A stretch of 64,000 nucleotides of DNA from Pleurodeles waltl. Lineage: Eukaryota > Chordata > Amphibia > Caudata > Salamandridae. The stretch covers positions 757,109,823 through 757,173,822 of the forward strand of contig NC_090438.1 in the NCBI RefSeq assembly GCF_031143425.1, written 5' to 3'. The number at the start of each line of letters is the position of its first letter. Positions within the stretch are counted from its first letter, which is position 1. The position numbers were made by a program, and so were the translations under genes. Below are positions 10,610 through 22,100 of the stretch, piece after piece. The notes beneath the pieces are model-generated. The model did not search any database. It worked only from the letters and a program-made list of their open reading frames with translations, and was not told the DNA's origin.

Positions 10610-12345
10610 TCACAGTATTTCCTCAAAATCTTTCTTTGTGTGGTAATTTCTGAAACAGCCGGGCACACACAGCCCAGGCTTTGAAGGGCAATTGGGGCAG
10701 TACATCCGGCTCTCCCTCTGGATACCTCTGCGGGCACATATTCTATATTTCTTAGTGGGTAAGTCTTTTTTGGGAGAGGGAGGAATGTGATCTGGAAAGT
10801 GGCGATCCTTCAATCTAGCCACATCCTCCACCACTGCTACTCTAGGAACTCTTGCCTGTTCCACCATAATAAGGTTCTCTATCACCGACTCCTGAAATTT
10901 AACAAATATCATTCTTGACTCAGGTGAACAATCCTTGAACACAATAAAGGCATTAAAAGTTGCCAAATGAAATAAATGTAGGACCAACTTTTTATACCAC
11001 GCACGCAGGTTTGCGCACTTCAGCAACCTGACCCCAAACAGTCACAGGGGAAGTACTCTCATCATGCATGGTAGATAGCATGTACACATCCCTCCTGTCT
11101 GAAAATTACAGAGCTAGCAGCTCATTATTCCGCAAGGCACTGCACTGTCCCCTCTCAAGTTTTTTAGGGACAAGCTCCCTTGGATAGCCTTTCCGGTTAG
11201 AATGGATTGTGCCACAAGCAACAGTGTCCACCCTAAACAACTCCTTGAACAACTGCACTCCAGTGTAGAAATTATCTACGTACAAATGGTGACCTTTGTT
11301 AAACAGTCATCTACCAAGTTCCTCCAATTTTTTTTTGCTAACTCCAAAAGTGGCCGGACAACCAGGAGGGTCAATACTGGAATCCCTACCAGTGTAGACC
11401 CGGAAATTATACACATATCCTGTACTGTTTTCTGTCAGCATATACAATTTAATCCCATACCATGCCCTCTTACTAGGAATGTACTGGTTAAAAACTAAAT
11501 GCCCCTTGAAAAGGACCAAAGACTCGTCCACACTTATCTCTTTGCCTGGAACATAGACCTCTGAAAACCGACCTACGATCAAGGACAGGCCACACCTTAA
11601 AAAGACGGTCACAATCAGGGTGATCTCGTGGCAAGGCTAAAGCTTTGTCTACAAAATGCAGCATACGAAGAAGAAGCAAATAGCGATTACGAGTCATAGT
11701 TGCACGAAATATAGCCGTTGCCATCAAGGGACTAGTAGACCAATAAGAAGCCAGTGACAGCTTCCTTATCAACCCCATCAAAAACGTCAACCCTAAAAAC
11801 ATTTTCATCTCTTCCAGATATGTGGGAACCCACTGCGTAGCTCTAGACTGAAGCCTAAGTCTGGCAGCGTTGTCCCTCAAATATTGCTCTGCATACAAAT
11901 TAGTCTGCTCCACAATCTCTTCCAAAAATACCTTGTCCATAAACAAGTGAAAGGAATTGACAGGCAAAAAGTTTTCTGTATTGACTCTACACCCTGGGAG
12001 ACCAGTAAATGCAGGTAACTGTGGCTGTTCCCTGTTTAGGGCAATCCAGGTGTCAGGTCTTCTAATGGGAAACCTTTCAGCCCCAGGCTGCTGCACTCTT
12101 GGCCCATCAATGTCCTCCTCTAAAACAGGCCCTTCATCTGCACTGAGAGTGGCTTCCTCATCAGAAGAATCCTCTCGGACAGAAAACTCACTGCAATAAT
12201 CTCTCACTTCCTCCTCTGCCTCAGATGCAGAGTCAGACTCGTAATCATGGTCTGAAGACGACTCAAAAAGCATGTCAACAACCTGCTGAGCGGTCACTCT
12301 GCGGCTTGCCATGATCCTCATTAACAACAAATGGATTGCCAACAA
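10610..12345 (-). pseudogene. piggyBac transposase copy A
   Basis: Copy A starts at 12345 and runs down to the C-terminal cysteine-rich end at 10610. The N terminus is acidic and Ser-rich (SSSDHDYESDSASEAEEE). The DDE_Tnp_1_7 core shows RSRATQWVPTYLEEMKMFLG, then ISVDESLVLFKGH with the first catalytic Asp, YVYNFRVYTGRD with the second, and YVDNFYTG with the third (near 11275). The C-terminal cysteine domain is present (KKYRICARRGIQRESRMYC followed by NCPSKPGLCVPGC). Lesions: a frameshift near 11595 between the first half and the catalytic half, an in-frame TGA just before YVDNF, and an internal deletion near 11006 that removes the segment which copy B still has (YNRHMGSVDRVDQ). Copy A is thus the only one with the cysteine-rich end. 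Confidence 0.92.
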
Positions 12346-14410
12346 CCACCAGCACTAAAATAAGTAATAAAGAACGTGTAGCTTTATCACAAAGAGCTAT
12401 GTACTAAAAAAATATACCACTCACTTACCTGAAAAAGCTACTCACCAGCAACTACTCTGCACAGACACAGCAATCACCAATGATATCCCACTAAAAAGAA
12501 AAAAGGAAAAAAGAAAATTAGACATATGACAACACAAATGTCATTGTGCTCAAATCTAAGGACAATTTCACATACAATACTACATTTAGTACACCACCTA
12601 CAAACATGTCATTCATGCATGTCAACAATACTCCTTTGGAGTAAATTGCTTTCACTTACCTAAAACATGCAACTATGCAAACTCCAACCTCTGATCTACT
12701 CTATCAACACTACCCATGTGCCTATTGTAGTCTAAAATGCACGCAGGTTTGTGCACTTCAGCAACCTGACCCCAAACAGTCACAGGGGAAGTACTCTCAT
12801 CATGGATGGTAGATAGCATGTACACATCCCTCCTGTCTGAAAATTTCAGAGCTGGCAGCTCATTATTCCGCAAGGCACTGCACTGTCCCCTCTCAAGTTT
12901 TTTACAGACAAGCTCCCTTGGATAGCCTTTCCAGTTAGAATGGATTGTGCCACAAGCAACAGTGTCCACTCTAAACAACTCCTTGAACATCTGCACTCCA
13001 GTGAAGAAATTATCTACGTACAAATGGTGACCTTTGTTAAACAGTCATCTACCAAGTTCCCACACACTTTTTTTGCTAACTCCAAAAGTGGCCGGACAAC
13101 CAGGAGGGTCAATACTGCAATCCCTACCAGTGTAGACCCGGAAATTATACACATATCCTGTACTGTTTTCTGTCAGCATATACAATTTAATCCCATACCG
13201 TGCCCTCTTACTAGGAATGTACTGGTTAAAAACTAAATGCCCCTTGAAAAGGACCAAAGACTCGTCCACACTTATCTCTTTGCCTGGAACATAGACCTCT
13301 GAAAACCGACCTACGATCAAGGACAGGCCACACCTTAAAAAGACGGTCACAATCAGGGTGATCTCGTGGCAAGGCTAAAGCTTTGTCTACAAAATGCAGC
13401 ATACGAAGAAGAAGCAAATAGCGATTACGAGTCATAGTTGCACGAAATATAGCCGTTGCCATCAAGGGACTAGTAGACCAATAAGAAGCCAGTGACGGCT
13501 TCCTTATCAACCCCATCAAAAACGTCAACCCTAAAAACATTTTAATCTCTTCCAGATATGTGGGAACCCACTGCGTAGCTCTAGACTGAAGCCTAAGTCT
13601 GGCAGCGTTGTCCCTCAAATATTGCTCTGCATACAAATTAGTCTGCTCCACAATCTCTTCCAAAAATACCTTGTCCATAAACAAGTGAAAGGAATTGACA
13701 GGCAAAAAGTTTTCCGTATTGACTCTACACCCTGGGAGACCAGTAAATGCAGGTAACTGTGGCTGCTCCCTGTTTAGGGCAATCCAGGTGTCAGGTCTTC
13801 TAATGGGAAACCTTTCAGCCCCAGGCTGCTGCACTCTTGGCACATCAATGTCCTCCTCTAAAACAGGCCCTTCATCTGCACTGAGAGTGGCTTCCTCATC
13901 AGAAGAATCCTCTCGGACAGAAAACTCACTGCCAGAATCTATCACTTCCTCCTCTGCCTCAGATGCAGAGTCAGGCTCGTAATCATGGTCTGAAGACGAC
14001 TCAAAAAGCATGCCAACAACCTGCTGAGCGGTCACTCTGCGGCTAGCCATGATCCTCACTAACAAATGAATTGCCAACAACCACCAGCACTAAAATAAGT
14101 AATAAACAAAGTGTAGCTTTATCACAAAGAGCTATGTACTAAAAAACTATACCACTCACTTGCTTGAAAAAGCTACTCACCAGCAACTACTCTGCACAGA
14201 CACAGCATTCACCAATGATATCCCACTAAAAAGAAAAAAGCAAATTAGACATATGACAATACAAATATCATTGTGCTCAAATCTAAGGACAATGTCACTC
14301 ACAATACTACATTTAGTACACCACCTACAAACATGTCATTCATGCATGTCAACAATACTCCTTTGGAGTAAATTGCTTTCACTTACCTAAAACATGCAAC
14401 TATGCAAACT
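11006..14410. repeat. Tandem duplication of about 1738 bp within piggyBac
   Basis: Unit 1 (about 11006-12678) and unit 2 (about 12680-14410) are direct repeats. Both include the transposase body and its 5' flank, marked by ACCAATGATATCCCACTAAA (12477 and 14213) and the ATGCAACTATGCAAACT end (about 12667 and 14395). The offset is 1738 bp over most of the length and 1735 bp at the start codon. The junction lies at about 12678-12680, directly after GCAAACT. Confidence 0.9.
12673..14080 (-). pseudogene. piggyBac transposase copy B, tandem duplicate lacking the C terminus
   Basis: Copy B lies 1738 bp upstream of copy A in element orientation and matches it closely from the acidic N terminus (start 14080) through the three catalytic Asp segments (ISVDESLVLFKGH, YTGRD, YVDNFFTG). 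It keeps YNRHMGSVDRVDQ (near 12710), lost from copy A, but ends at QRLEFA where the duplicated unit stops, so it lacks the cysteine-rich C terminus. It shares with copy A both the frameshift (near 13333) and the TGA before YVDNF, so the gene was already dead when it was duplicated. Base identity with copy A looks very high by eye. Confidence 0.92.
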
Positions 14411-14559
14411 GCAGGACAACTACTGCCAAAACCGCAAGAATCCACAGCAAAGGAAGCAAAAGTTTTGAAATAGAACAAAAAGAAGAAATAAACTGTTATA
14501 ATCACAAATACAAATACTTTGCCAGTTGGCAAACACCATGCCACCAAGAACTTAGAAAT

Positions 14560-15200
14560 TGTCCCTGGTGCCTAAGTGGCTTCTGCCCCCCTTTGGGGCA
14601 GATAGGCCTAAAAAACAAAATAGCGCGATCTGCCCCCAAGGGTAGCAGAAATGGTCATCAGTAATGTGCCCCCCTTTGGGGAGCAACGCTTGCCAAAGGG
14701 GCCGCCCCCCCACCAACACAAAACACACACACACAAGATCCCTGGTGCCTAATTGGAATCTGCCCCCCTTGGGGACAGATGGGCCTAACAAAATAGGCGA
14801 ATGGCCAACAGCTCTGTGCCCCCTTCGGGGGGGCGACCCTTGTCAAAGGGGGCACCCCCCAGCACACAAAAAAACAAAGGGAACCAAAAAAAAAAAATCT
14901 CCGACATCTTGGTGCCTTCTGCCCCCCTTGGGGGCAGATGGGCCTAAAACAAATAGGCCGATCTGCCTCCAAGGTCGGCAGAAATGGCCATCAGTAATGT
15001 GCCCCCTTTGAGGGGTGATCCTTGCCAAAGGTGCTGCCCCCCCACACACAAAACACACACACAGGATCCGTGGTCCCCAAGTGGATTCTGCCTCCCTTGG
15101 GGGCAGATGGGTGTAAAAAAAAAAAAAAATTGGCCGATCTGCCCCCATGGGGGGCAGAAGTGGCCAACAGCTCTATGTCCCCTTTAGGGGGCGACCCTTG
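14560..15200 (+). repeat. GC-rich tandem array of 161-177 bp units
   Basis: Four decayed units begin with GGTGCCTAA-like motifs at 14567, 14744, 14911 and 15072. Each has the dyad CCCCCTTGGGGGCAGA followed by GGGCCTAAAA, then a second CTTTGGGG segment. The arms of each dyad can pair. It lies 5' of the transposase copies, near the right end of piggyBac, and may serve as subterminal binding sites (inference). Frames through it are not genes. Confidence 0.85.
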
Positions 15201-15525
15201 CCAGGAATCCACTGAAAACAGACACAGTGGGAAAGGAAAAACACTTTCCTTTCCCCCTGTGTCTGTTCCCGCCCCCCAAAAAAAAAGAAAAAAGAGAGAC
15301 TTACCAGTAAGCCCTCTCTTGCTGACGCGCTGGAAGCAAATGGCTTCCAGCACGTCCTTGGCAGCTTCTGATGACGTTGGCGCTGTGAGTGCGCTGATGT
15401 CATCAGATTGCCGAGGGGTGGTCGGGGGTGGAAGGGATTCCCCTTCCATCCTTGACTTGGGGGTGTGGGTGGGGGGCTCTTAGGGGGAGCGCTAGCGCTT
15501 CCCCTGTGGGCCCGGTGCAGGACCA

Positions 15526-15575
15526 GGTGGTCTCGTCCCAGGCACACAGAAACTGTGTGCTGGGACGAGACCACC
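15526..15575. repeat. Strong hairpin near right piggyBac end
   Basis: The left arm 15526-15549 (GGTGGTCTCGTCCC...CACAG) and right arm 15553-15575 are inverted copies with a single bulged base and a 3 nt loop. It lies 21 bp inside the right terminus. A second perfect palindrome, AGCGCTAGCGCT, is just outside it at about 15488-15499. Confidence 0.9.
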
Positions 15576-15596
15576 TTGTCCAAGGCACCCTAGGGA

Positions 15597-15600
15597 TTAA
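15597..15600. repeat. Right TTAA target duplication of piggyBac
   Basis: TTAA follows the element's last bases CCCTAGGGA and pairs with 6898-6901. Confidence 0.93.
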
Positions 15601-16420
15601 GACCTTCAGGACTGGAACCATCCCATCGCTCCATTCTGAAACATTGGAATCATAGCCTGAATGTCTTGAATCCTCTGCAGAGAAGGATAGGCACGATTCA
15701 CTGTAGTGCCCAGTACCGCCCCTCTGAACAGTGTGTGCTGAGAGGGCACCAGTTGAGAGTTTTGGCATGTTTATGGAAAAGCCCAGGTTGTACTACAACT
15801 GAGTTGTCAATTGCAAATGATGCAACACCAACTCTGGAGTCTTGGCTTTGATCAGCCAATCGTCTAGGTAAGAGGCTACCAGTATTCTCCACCATCTAAG
15901 CTGTGCTGCAACCACTGCCATCACCTTCGTGAAGACACAAGGTGCAGAAGTAAGACCACACAGAAGGACCGCAAACTGATAATGTTGCAACCCACCATGA
16001 AACAGAGATACTTCTTTTGTGTGTGGGCAGATTGGGAAAATATGCATCCTACAAATCGATTTAAACCATCCAGTCTTCCTTGTCCAGCACAAAAAAACAC
16101 CTGTTCTAGGAGCCTTTTGAAATGAGGAACCAATTCAAAATCATGAGATCTAGTATCGAATGTAAATAACGGTCCTTTTTTGGGGATCAGGAAGTAGTGC
16201 AAGTAACATCCCCGACCCTGTTCCTGCTCTGGAACTAACACCTCTGCACCCTCCAAGAGTAGTGTTTGGACCTTCTGCTGAAACAACAGGAGATATTCTT
16301 CGGAACAAAAACTTTATTGAGGAGAGAAGGGAGGGGGAAACTCCTGGAGGGGTAGGGTGTATCCATTTTCTACAATACTCAGTACCCACAGGTCCGATGT
16401 TATGGACCTCCACTGTCATA
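15601..16420 (-). pseudogene. DIRS reverse transcriptase, 5' part
   Basis: On the minus strand the order is an RT entry region (PEQEQGRGCYLHYFLIPKKG, about 16220), a HTKEVSLFHGGLQHYQFAVL segment (about 16020), SAPCVFTKVMAVVAAQLR (about 15930) and the catalytic strand YLDDWLI (about 15860). YLDDWLI in place of YxDD-VL is typical of DIRS RTs. The frame shifts at least twice (near 16070 and 15800). Its last codons (VPVLKVL, ending at the TTAA) continue directly in the segment at 6897 on the other side of the piggyBac. Confidence 0.87.
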
Positions 16421-17515
16421 CAAAATGAATTATCTAACCTCCCACTGGTAAAGCATGCTCCAAGATGGCAGAACCAGGGCTGCTTTCCTGTAATGTTGGC
16501 CGGAGAGGAAGAGGAGGAGGAAGGCTGGTGGTGGATCCTCAGTGTCTCCCTTTGCTACGCTCTCTGTAGGACTTATAAAAAGGATTTGTTGATTGTTGCT
16601 GCTGGAACTGTTGTCGTCCATAATTCCGGCCAAACCCCAGAAACTTACGAAATGGCCTGTAATCCTTAGCCTGCGATTGAAGGCCACTGGGTCTGGAGTC
16701 GATCGATGCAATGCTGGCATGGGGCTTGGCATGGAGCCGGTACCTATGACTCCTGCCGAGTATCAGTCAGCGAAGGAGTCACCTTCCTCAGCGCCGACGA
16801 AGGCCAGGGCAACTGGGCCATTGACATGAAAGCAGGAATTGAGCCTGCTTATACAGCGCCTAGAAACCTCCTAAGGAATAAGACATTGGACCCATGGGGC
16901 CCACAGGCGCACCAGATGGAGTCACAGCCATGGTAAAAATGCTCTACATAACATTGAGGAAGCTGGAAGGATCAGTTCCAGGAGCAGGAAAGATTGGTTT
17001 CTCTTGCTCCTGTCAATGAGGCTGAGGGAGAACTGGAATCGGATGGACCACTTCTGGCTCCAGGTCAGGAAGCACAGGTGAAGTTGATGGTCTCACTGGT
17101 CTTAATGGACTTGAAGGTGACATCGGACCAGCGATGGGGGATAGAGCAGGAGAGCCTTCAGTTAACCTTGAACGTGGAGATACTGAAATTGAAGAAACAT
17201 CTCTTGAAGACCAGAGTTGGGAACTGTGACGCCACTTCTTGTGCTTCCTCTTCTATGACTTCGAGGAGTGGGGAGACGGCGACTCCGAGAGAGGCTGTGA
17301 CTTCTGACGACTCTTCTTTTTCCTCACCTTGGCCATGAAGAGTTTTGCCTCCCATTCTATCAAGGCCTTCAGTTCATCTTCTAACACAAGGAACAGACAT
17401 CGAAATCGTGGGCAGAGCTGAGATACCAAAGACTGTCATCACAAGGGTTTGTGATCGACATCTGGCCCTCGCACTCTCGACAGGGCTTGAATCCAGGCTT
17501 CCTCAGTGGAGACAT
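16421..17515 (-). pseudogene. DIRS Gag-like ORF1 and linker, decayed
   Basis: A start at 17515 (MSPLRKPGFKPC) begins a cysteine-containing module (CRECEGQMS ... DFDVCSLC) common at the N terminus of vertebrate DIRS Gag proteins. It is followed by AKLFMAKVRKKKSRQKSQ and a Ser/Pro-rich stretch with acidic patches. The 16430-16680 part encodes a Gln/Asn/Ser-rich linker before RT. Stops and frame changes are frequent. The assignment rests on its position upstream of RT and on the cysteine module, so it is weaker than the RT call. Confidence 0.65.
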
Positions 17516-17640
17516 AGTTGCAGAAACATAGACTCTGCTGATCTTCTTCTCAGAATATCAATGCCCAGAGAAGTGACGAGTCCTAAGTGCTTTAGGGCAA
17601 GGGATGTGTGACTTCCAATGAAAGCATGGCTTTATTTTAA

Positions 17641-18669
17641 TACTTTCCTAAATCAGAGCACAGGAAGCAGGGCTTCACGTCGCCACTGTGTTTTCATACT
17701 TTTTGAGGCAGGACTTTGTGTTTCCGGGGGGCTCATGCATTTTAAAAACTTGAGTGCACAATAAATGCACAGTGTATTTAGTAATTTCTGCATAAACATA
17801 TCTTTAATACTATTTAAGGTCCAAACAAGGTGTTGATGTATTTTAAAAGCCCTTTTTGTTGTCTAAAGTCCAATGAGCTGTTTCTGAACTGGAAAGAGGA
17901 AGTCCTGGTGCATCTTTTTGTGTGTTTCACAGACTTGAGGGCAGGACACGTGGTTTAGGTGTACAAGGTCTATGGCCCCAGCTGCCGGGTATACACACCT
18001 CGTGCTTTATTTTAAAACAGAGTTCATGGGTCATGCACTTCCTCAACACCAAGTTGAACATAGGCAGCTCTTAAAATCTCACGTTTTGGTACAATATGGT
18101 AATATAAATGAAAAGCTCTTTTTTGTATGTCTAAAGTCTGCGAATCCATCAACAGAAACAAATGCACCCTTCTTTTACGGTGTCTGTGGGCCCGACTGTT
18201 TGAATAAATAATAAATATTTATGTATTTTACTCCCTAAAATGTAGTGCCCTATGTCCTCATTTTGAACCACTGTAGAGTACACCACTTTTCATCCCCTTC
18301 ACTGTAGGAAGGTCTTAAATCTATTGGTTTAGGTTTGTAAAATTCCAACTGTGGTTCTTTAGCTGTGTGTGACGTCTTCTTCAGGAAGCAATAACACAGA
18401 CAGTTTTCTACCTCTAAGGACGACGAGTCTGATTTGCAAACGTACAGTTAGGTAGTTGATGACCTGCAAATTTACCCTCTGAATCCATCATTAGGACCTT
18501 TTTTCATAGGGTGAGAAAAAATTATGTTATAACTATAACTTTAGAATTTCTTATGTTTGTGTAGTTTGTTTTGTATAGAAATAATAAATCAAGGTTTCCT
18601 AACTACAACTAATCTTTAACCTTTTTTTTGTTGAATTTCAATGTATTTTTCTTTTATAAAAATGTTACA
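17641..18669. other. AT-rich stretch without recognised feature
   Basis: I see no gene, no clear repeat and no terminal sequence. It may include the left end of the DIRS element, which I could not delimit. Confidence 0.4.
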
Positions 18670-19830
18670 AATCGTAGTATGGGGGGTCGTTGAGTGCAGT
18701 GGAGGAGAGCGTCAGAGTGGAGTAGAGTGGATTGACATGGAGTGAAGTGTCATAGGGTGTCATGAGTATAGTTGTGGCATAGAGTGGAGTGTCATAGGGT
18801 GTCGTGAGTAGAGTTGTGGCATGGAGTGTCAGGGCTCCCAGTGCTGAGGAGTGGAGTGGCATGTTGTAGAGTGAGGTACAGAGTAGCGGCATGTCAGAGT
18901 AGAGTGGCATGTCATAGAATGGGTGTCTTAGAGTGGGAGGGTGTCAATTGTGGCATAGAATGGAGTGGCATGTCATACAGTGGAGTTGCATGACGTACAG
19001 TGTAGTGGCATGTCAGAGTGGAGTGGCGTGTGGTGGCATGTCATACAGTGGAGTGGCGTGTTGTTCAGTGGAGTGATGTGTCATTCAGTGGAGTGGTACG
19101 GAGTTTTGTAGAGTGGAATGAATTGCCATGTCTTAGAGTGGAGTTAAGTGGCATGTCACACAGTGAAGTGGTTTGGAGAAGAGTGGAGTGGCATATAGTG
19201 AAGAGTCAAACAGTGTTGTGTTGTGGCGTAGTGTGTCGTGGAGTGGCATGGTGTGAACTGCAGTGGCGTAGAATGGAGCGGGGTGTCATACAGTGGAGTT
19301 GCGTGGAGTGGCATGTTACAAAGTGGATTGGTGTTTCAAAGTGGATTGGCATGTTGTAGAGTGTCAGAGTGGGGGCCGTAGAGTGTTGTAGAGTGGAATG
19401 GCATGTCGTAAAGTAGGGTGGAGTGGAGTGGCATGTCAGAGTGCTGTGTCGTACAATGTCTTAGAGTGGAAGGGCATGGAGTGGCATGTCATACAGTGGA
19501 CTGGCGTGTCAGAGTGGGATGGCATGTTGTAAGTGGAGTGGCATGTCAAAGTGTCTTAGAGTGGAGGTGTTTGGAACGGCATAGAGTTGAGGGGTGTGTC
19601 ATAGAAAGGAGTGGCGTGTCATACAGTGGAGTGGCATGGAGTGATTTAGAGTGGAGTAGCGTATTGTACAGTAGAGTGGCATGTCAGGGTGGACTGGTGT
19701 GTCAGAGTGGACTGGCAAAGAGTACAGTGGCTTAGTGCGGATTAGAGTGTTATAGAGATGAGTAGCATAAAGTGTAATGGCAAATGGTACAGTAGAGTGG
19801 GGTGACGTGATTTCATGATGTGACTTGAGA
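18670..19830 (+). repeat. Degenerate GTGGAGTGGCATG minisatellite, about 1.15 kb
   Basis: Units of roughly 15-30 bp built from GAGTGG, GGCATGTCA and TACAGTGGAGTGGCG fill the stretch with variable length. Purines, T and G dominate the plus strand and C is scarce. Open frames here are repeat by-products. Confidence 0.9.
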
Positions 19831-20818
19831 ATATTTTCAAAAAAATTGGTGACAGCCGGCAGCCCACCTGCAGCAGGCTGCAAGAGCATTTCGGCAACAT
19901 ACCAAGTGAAGGAAAGCGGCGGCACAATGGACGTGCGCCACAACATCGGGAGCTTCCCTGAGGCGGGGAAGCCATTGAGGCAGTGCCAGGCCCAAGCTAC
20001 CTTAAGTGAAAGGAAATACCACCTCTAGCTACCTGCCTGCATCTTGGGCTGTGAGTTATAGCTCAGCAACGGCACGAGGTGAGGCAGCACTCGGACTGTG
20101 TACTGCTGTCACAGCCCAGGGAGAGACATTTTGAGGCTGCTGTGATGAGGTGCACCAAAGAGGTTCACAACCAGCCCTGGGCATTTTTATGGGAGCATCA
20201 CCAGGGGAGGAAGCCCTGACCATCGAGAGGGCCCATCCTTGAAGTCAGCGGAAACAGGTGAGGTGTGGGTGCCATTTCCCACTTGAGTTGGACACTGTAG
20301 TGCGGGAAGTGGACTACATCGGTGCCCCTCCTCCTATCTTTTATTGGGAATATGGGCTTCGCTTTGCTTTTGGCTGCCAGTGGGGTAACATCCCCATCCG
20401 CCCTTCTCTCTCTGGTGCTGCCTGTGGCCTTGTTGGATTACCTCCTTCTCCCCTCATAGGGGGCCTGCTTGGTGGGACTGACATAGGGGGCCAGAGAGGC
20501 CAGTGTGCTCGAGATTGACCTGGCTGCATCCTTACATTGGTGCATGATCTGAACAGTGCAAGACTGGGGGAGAGTCTAAGATCTTTTCCCTCCCTTCTTT
20601 GAGCCCACAGTATCTTTTTGTAAATGCCCTAGCAGCCACTGAACTTTAGCCATCTCCTTGCCATCACCCGCTAAGGGCAGAACACCCTACCTGGTTTGAG
20701 CTGCTTATCTGGGGAGACACAGATTTAGAGCAACTGTCCCAACAGGCATAAGCGCAGCTACAGTTAGTGGGCTCACAACGGCCCAGGAAAGCAATCAAAG
20801 GTTAGTGCACCAGGGGAT

Positions 20819-21645
20819 ATGGTCAGGAATCGGCGCCCCAAGATCATACAAACAAATAGTCTGGATAAACATACAGTGAGAATGACTACTTCTGGGAAGG
20901 TGGAAAGAGCCGACAAAGGACTAGAAATGCACCCAGCCAGTGGTACCCTCCCTACGAGAAATTATGACAGCTGTCCAAGACATGCAGGGCACTACTGAAC
21001 CCAAACTAGACACAGTCACAGTGGATGTTAACTTTTTGAGATCAGGTGTTCGGAAAATATCAGAGAAGGTTAATGTGGCAGAATTGAAGATCACTGGGCT
21101 ACAATACACAACCAGGAGACTGGAAGAGCAAGTCCAAACTCTAACAAAACAACATGCAATAGTTGCCGCCAAACTATAAGACCAAGAAGGGAGAGCCAGA
21201 CGCAATAACATTTGCGTAGTGGGGGTGCCTGAAGGCGCAGAGGGGCCCAGTGTCGATCTCTTCCCGGAAGATCTTATCTTAAACATCCTGGGCCCCAAAA
21301 GACTGTCCAACTTCTTTGTGGAGAGGTCACATAGGGCTCCAGGCCAGTCCCCCACATACAATTGTAGCTAGGATCTTAAATTAGATAGACCGAGATTGTA
21401 TACTACAGGTAGCCCGCTCCCATGGTGAACTCCAATTAAAAAATGCTACCATTTGTTTTTTCCCTGACTTTTTTCTACAGGTGCAACGGCAGAGGCAAAA
21501 CTGTGCGGAAGTTAAAAAAGCTCTCTGGGCTAAAGAACTGAAATATATGATGCTATATCCGGCAAGATTGCAAGTGGTGGGAGAGGGCAAGTCTTGGCAC
21601 TTTATCTCCCAAGAGGAGGTGTGGAGTTGGCTCAATGGATGGTAA
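20819..21645 (+). pseudogene. L1 ORF1 protein (coiled coil, RRM, CTD), broken
   Basis: ORF1p is an RNA-binding trimer that packages L1 RNA. A likely start is at 20819 (MVRNRRPKII). A frame change near 20940 leads into a heptad-rich region (ISEKVNVAELKITGLQYTTR, LEEQVQTLTKQHA). After a stop at 21177 the RRM start RRNNICVVGVPEGAEG follows at about 21200, and then the C-terminal domain: HGELQLKNATICFFPDFF (about 21430) and KELKYMMLYPARLQVVG (about 21540), ending WLNGW at 21643. Order and length fit vertebrate L1 ORF1. A stop at 21371-21380 and the frame change leave no intact protein. Confidence 0.87.
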
Positions 21646-22100
21646 GTTGCACGCTGGAAGGACTCTTGTGAACAAGGGGAGGGTAGCTACAAGGTGGACA
21701 TAAGCATTGTTGCCTGCTTTCCCCAGAATCCAATCGACAGAATGATTCTTCTACGGACACACGAGCAATTCCCTTGGGGGTGGGGGCCATGGAGAATGAT
21801 TATTGACTGTACACCTTGCTGCACAGGAAATGGACTTCAACATGATAATTTCAGGACTGGGGAGCAGGGTGGAGAACACTGTGCAAAACAGAATCCTGCA
21901 CTGACTCTGTTAGGTGGCTTTGGCCAACCCACACTAGTTGATGTTTCTTTTTGGCCGACAAGCACTCTGTAAGTTGGGGGTGGTGGGTGATTCTAAAGTC
22001 ACGATACAGAGTAGAAGGTAGGGGGGAATTCACAAGTTGGAGACATTTGTGTTTGTTTTGTGTTATGTTACTTTGTTATTTTGTATGTTCATCAACAGAG
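21646..22100. other. ORF1-ORF2 spacer and lost start of L1 endonuclease
   Basis: I could not find the expected endonuclease opening (WNV..LN and LQE.H) in any frame here. The stretch is probably spacer plus a badly decayed or deleted endonuclease N terminus. Confidence 0.45.

Larger units (their letters stand above)
6902..15596 (-). mobile_element. piggyBac element, 8695 bp, inserted in DIRS
   Basis: The element is bounded by TTAA at both sides. Its left end reads CCCCTTTGCTGCCAGGCC; its right end, read inward on the minus strand, is TCCCTAGGGTGCC. The short terminal repeats are imperfect. Inside, on the minus strand, are two tandem copies of a piggyBac transposase gene (copy A 10610-12345, copy B 12673-14080). 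The left 3 kb holds a 384 bp tandem array and an inverted relative of it, a 28 bp minisatellite lies at 10173, and the right end has a GC-rich array and a hairpin. When one TTAA and the element are removed, the DIRS RT frame joins without a break, which proves both borders. Confidence 0.92.
5556..17640 (-). mobile_element. DIRS-type retroelement, truncated and split by piggyBac
   Basis: The minus strand carries DIRS genes in order: Gag (17515 to about 16650), reverse transcriptase (16420 to 15601), then after removing the insertion at 6902-15596 the rest of RT, RNase H and the start of a tyrosine recombinase (6897 to about 5556). DIRS elements use a tyrosine recombinase in place of an integrase. 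The recombinase catalytic part and the 3' terminal repeat are missing at 5556. Frameshifts occur throughout. Without the insertion about 3.4 kb remains. Confidence 0.85.

Noticed and set aside
19018..19735. Trp/Val-rich frames
   Set aside because: By-product of the GTGGAGTGG minisatellite.
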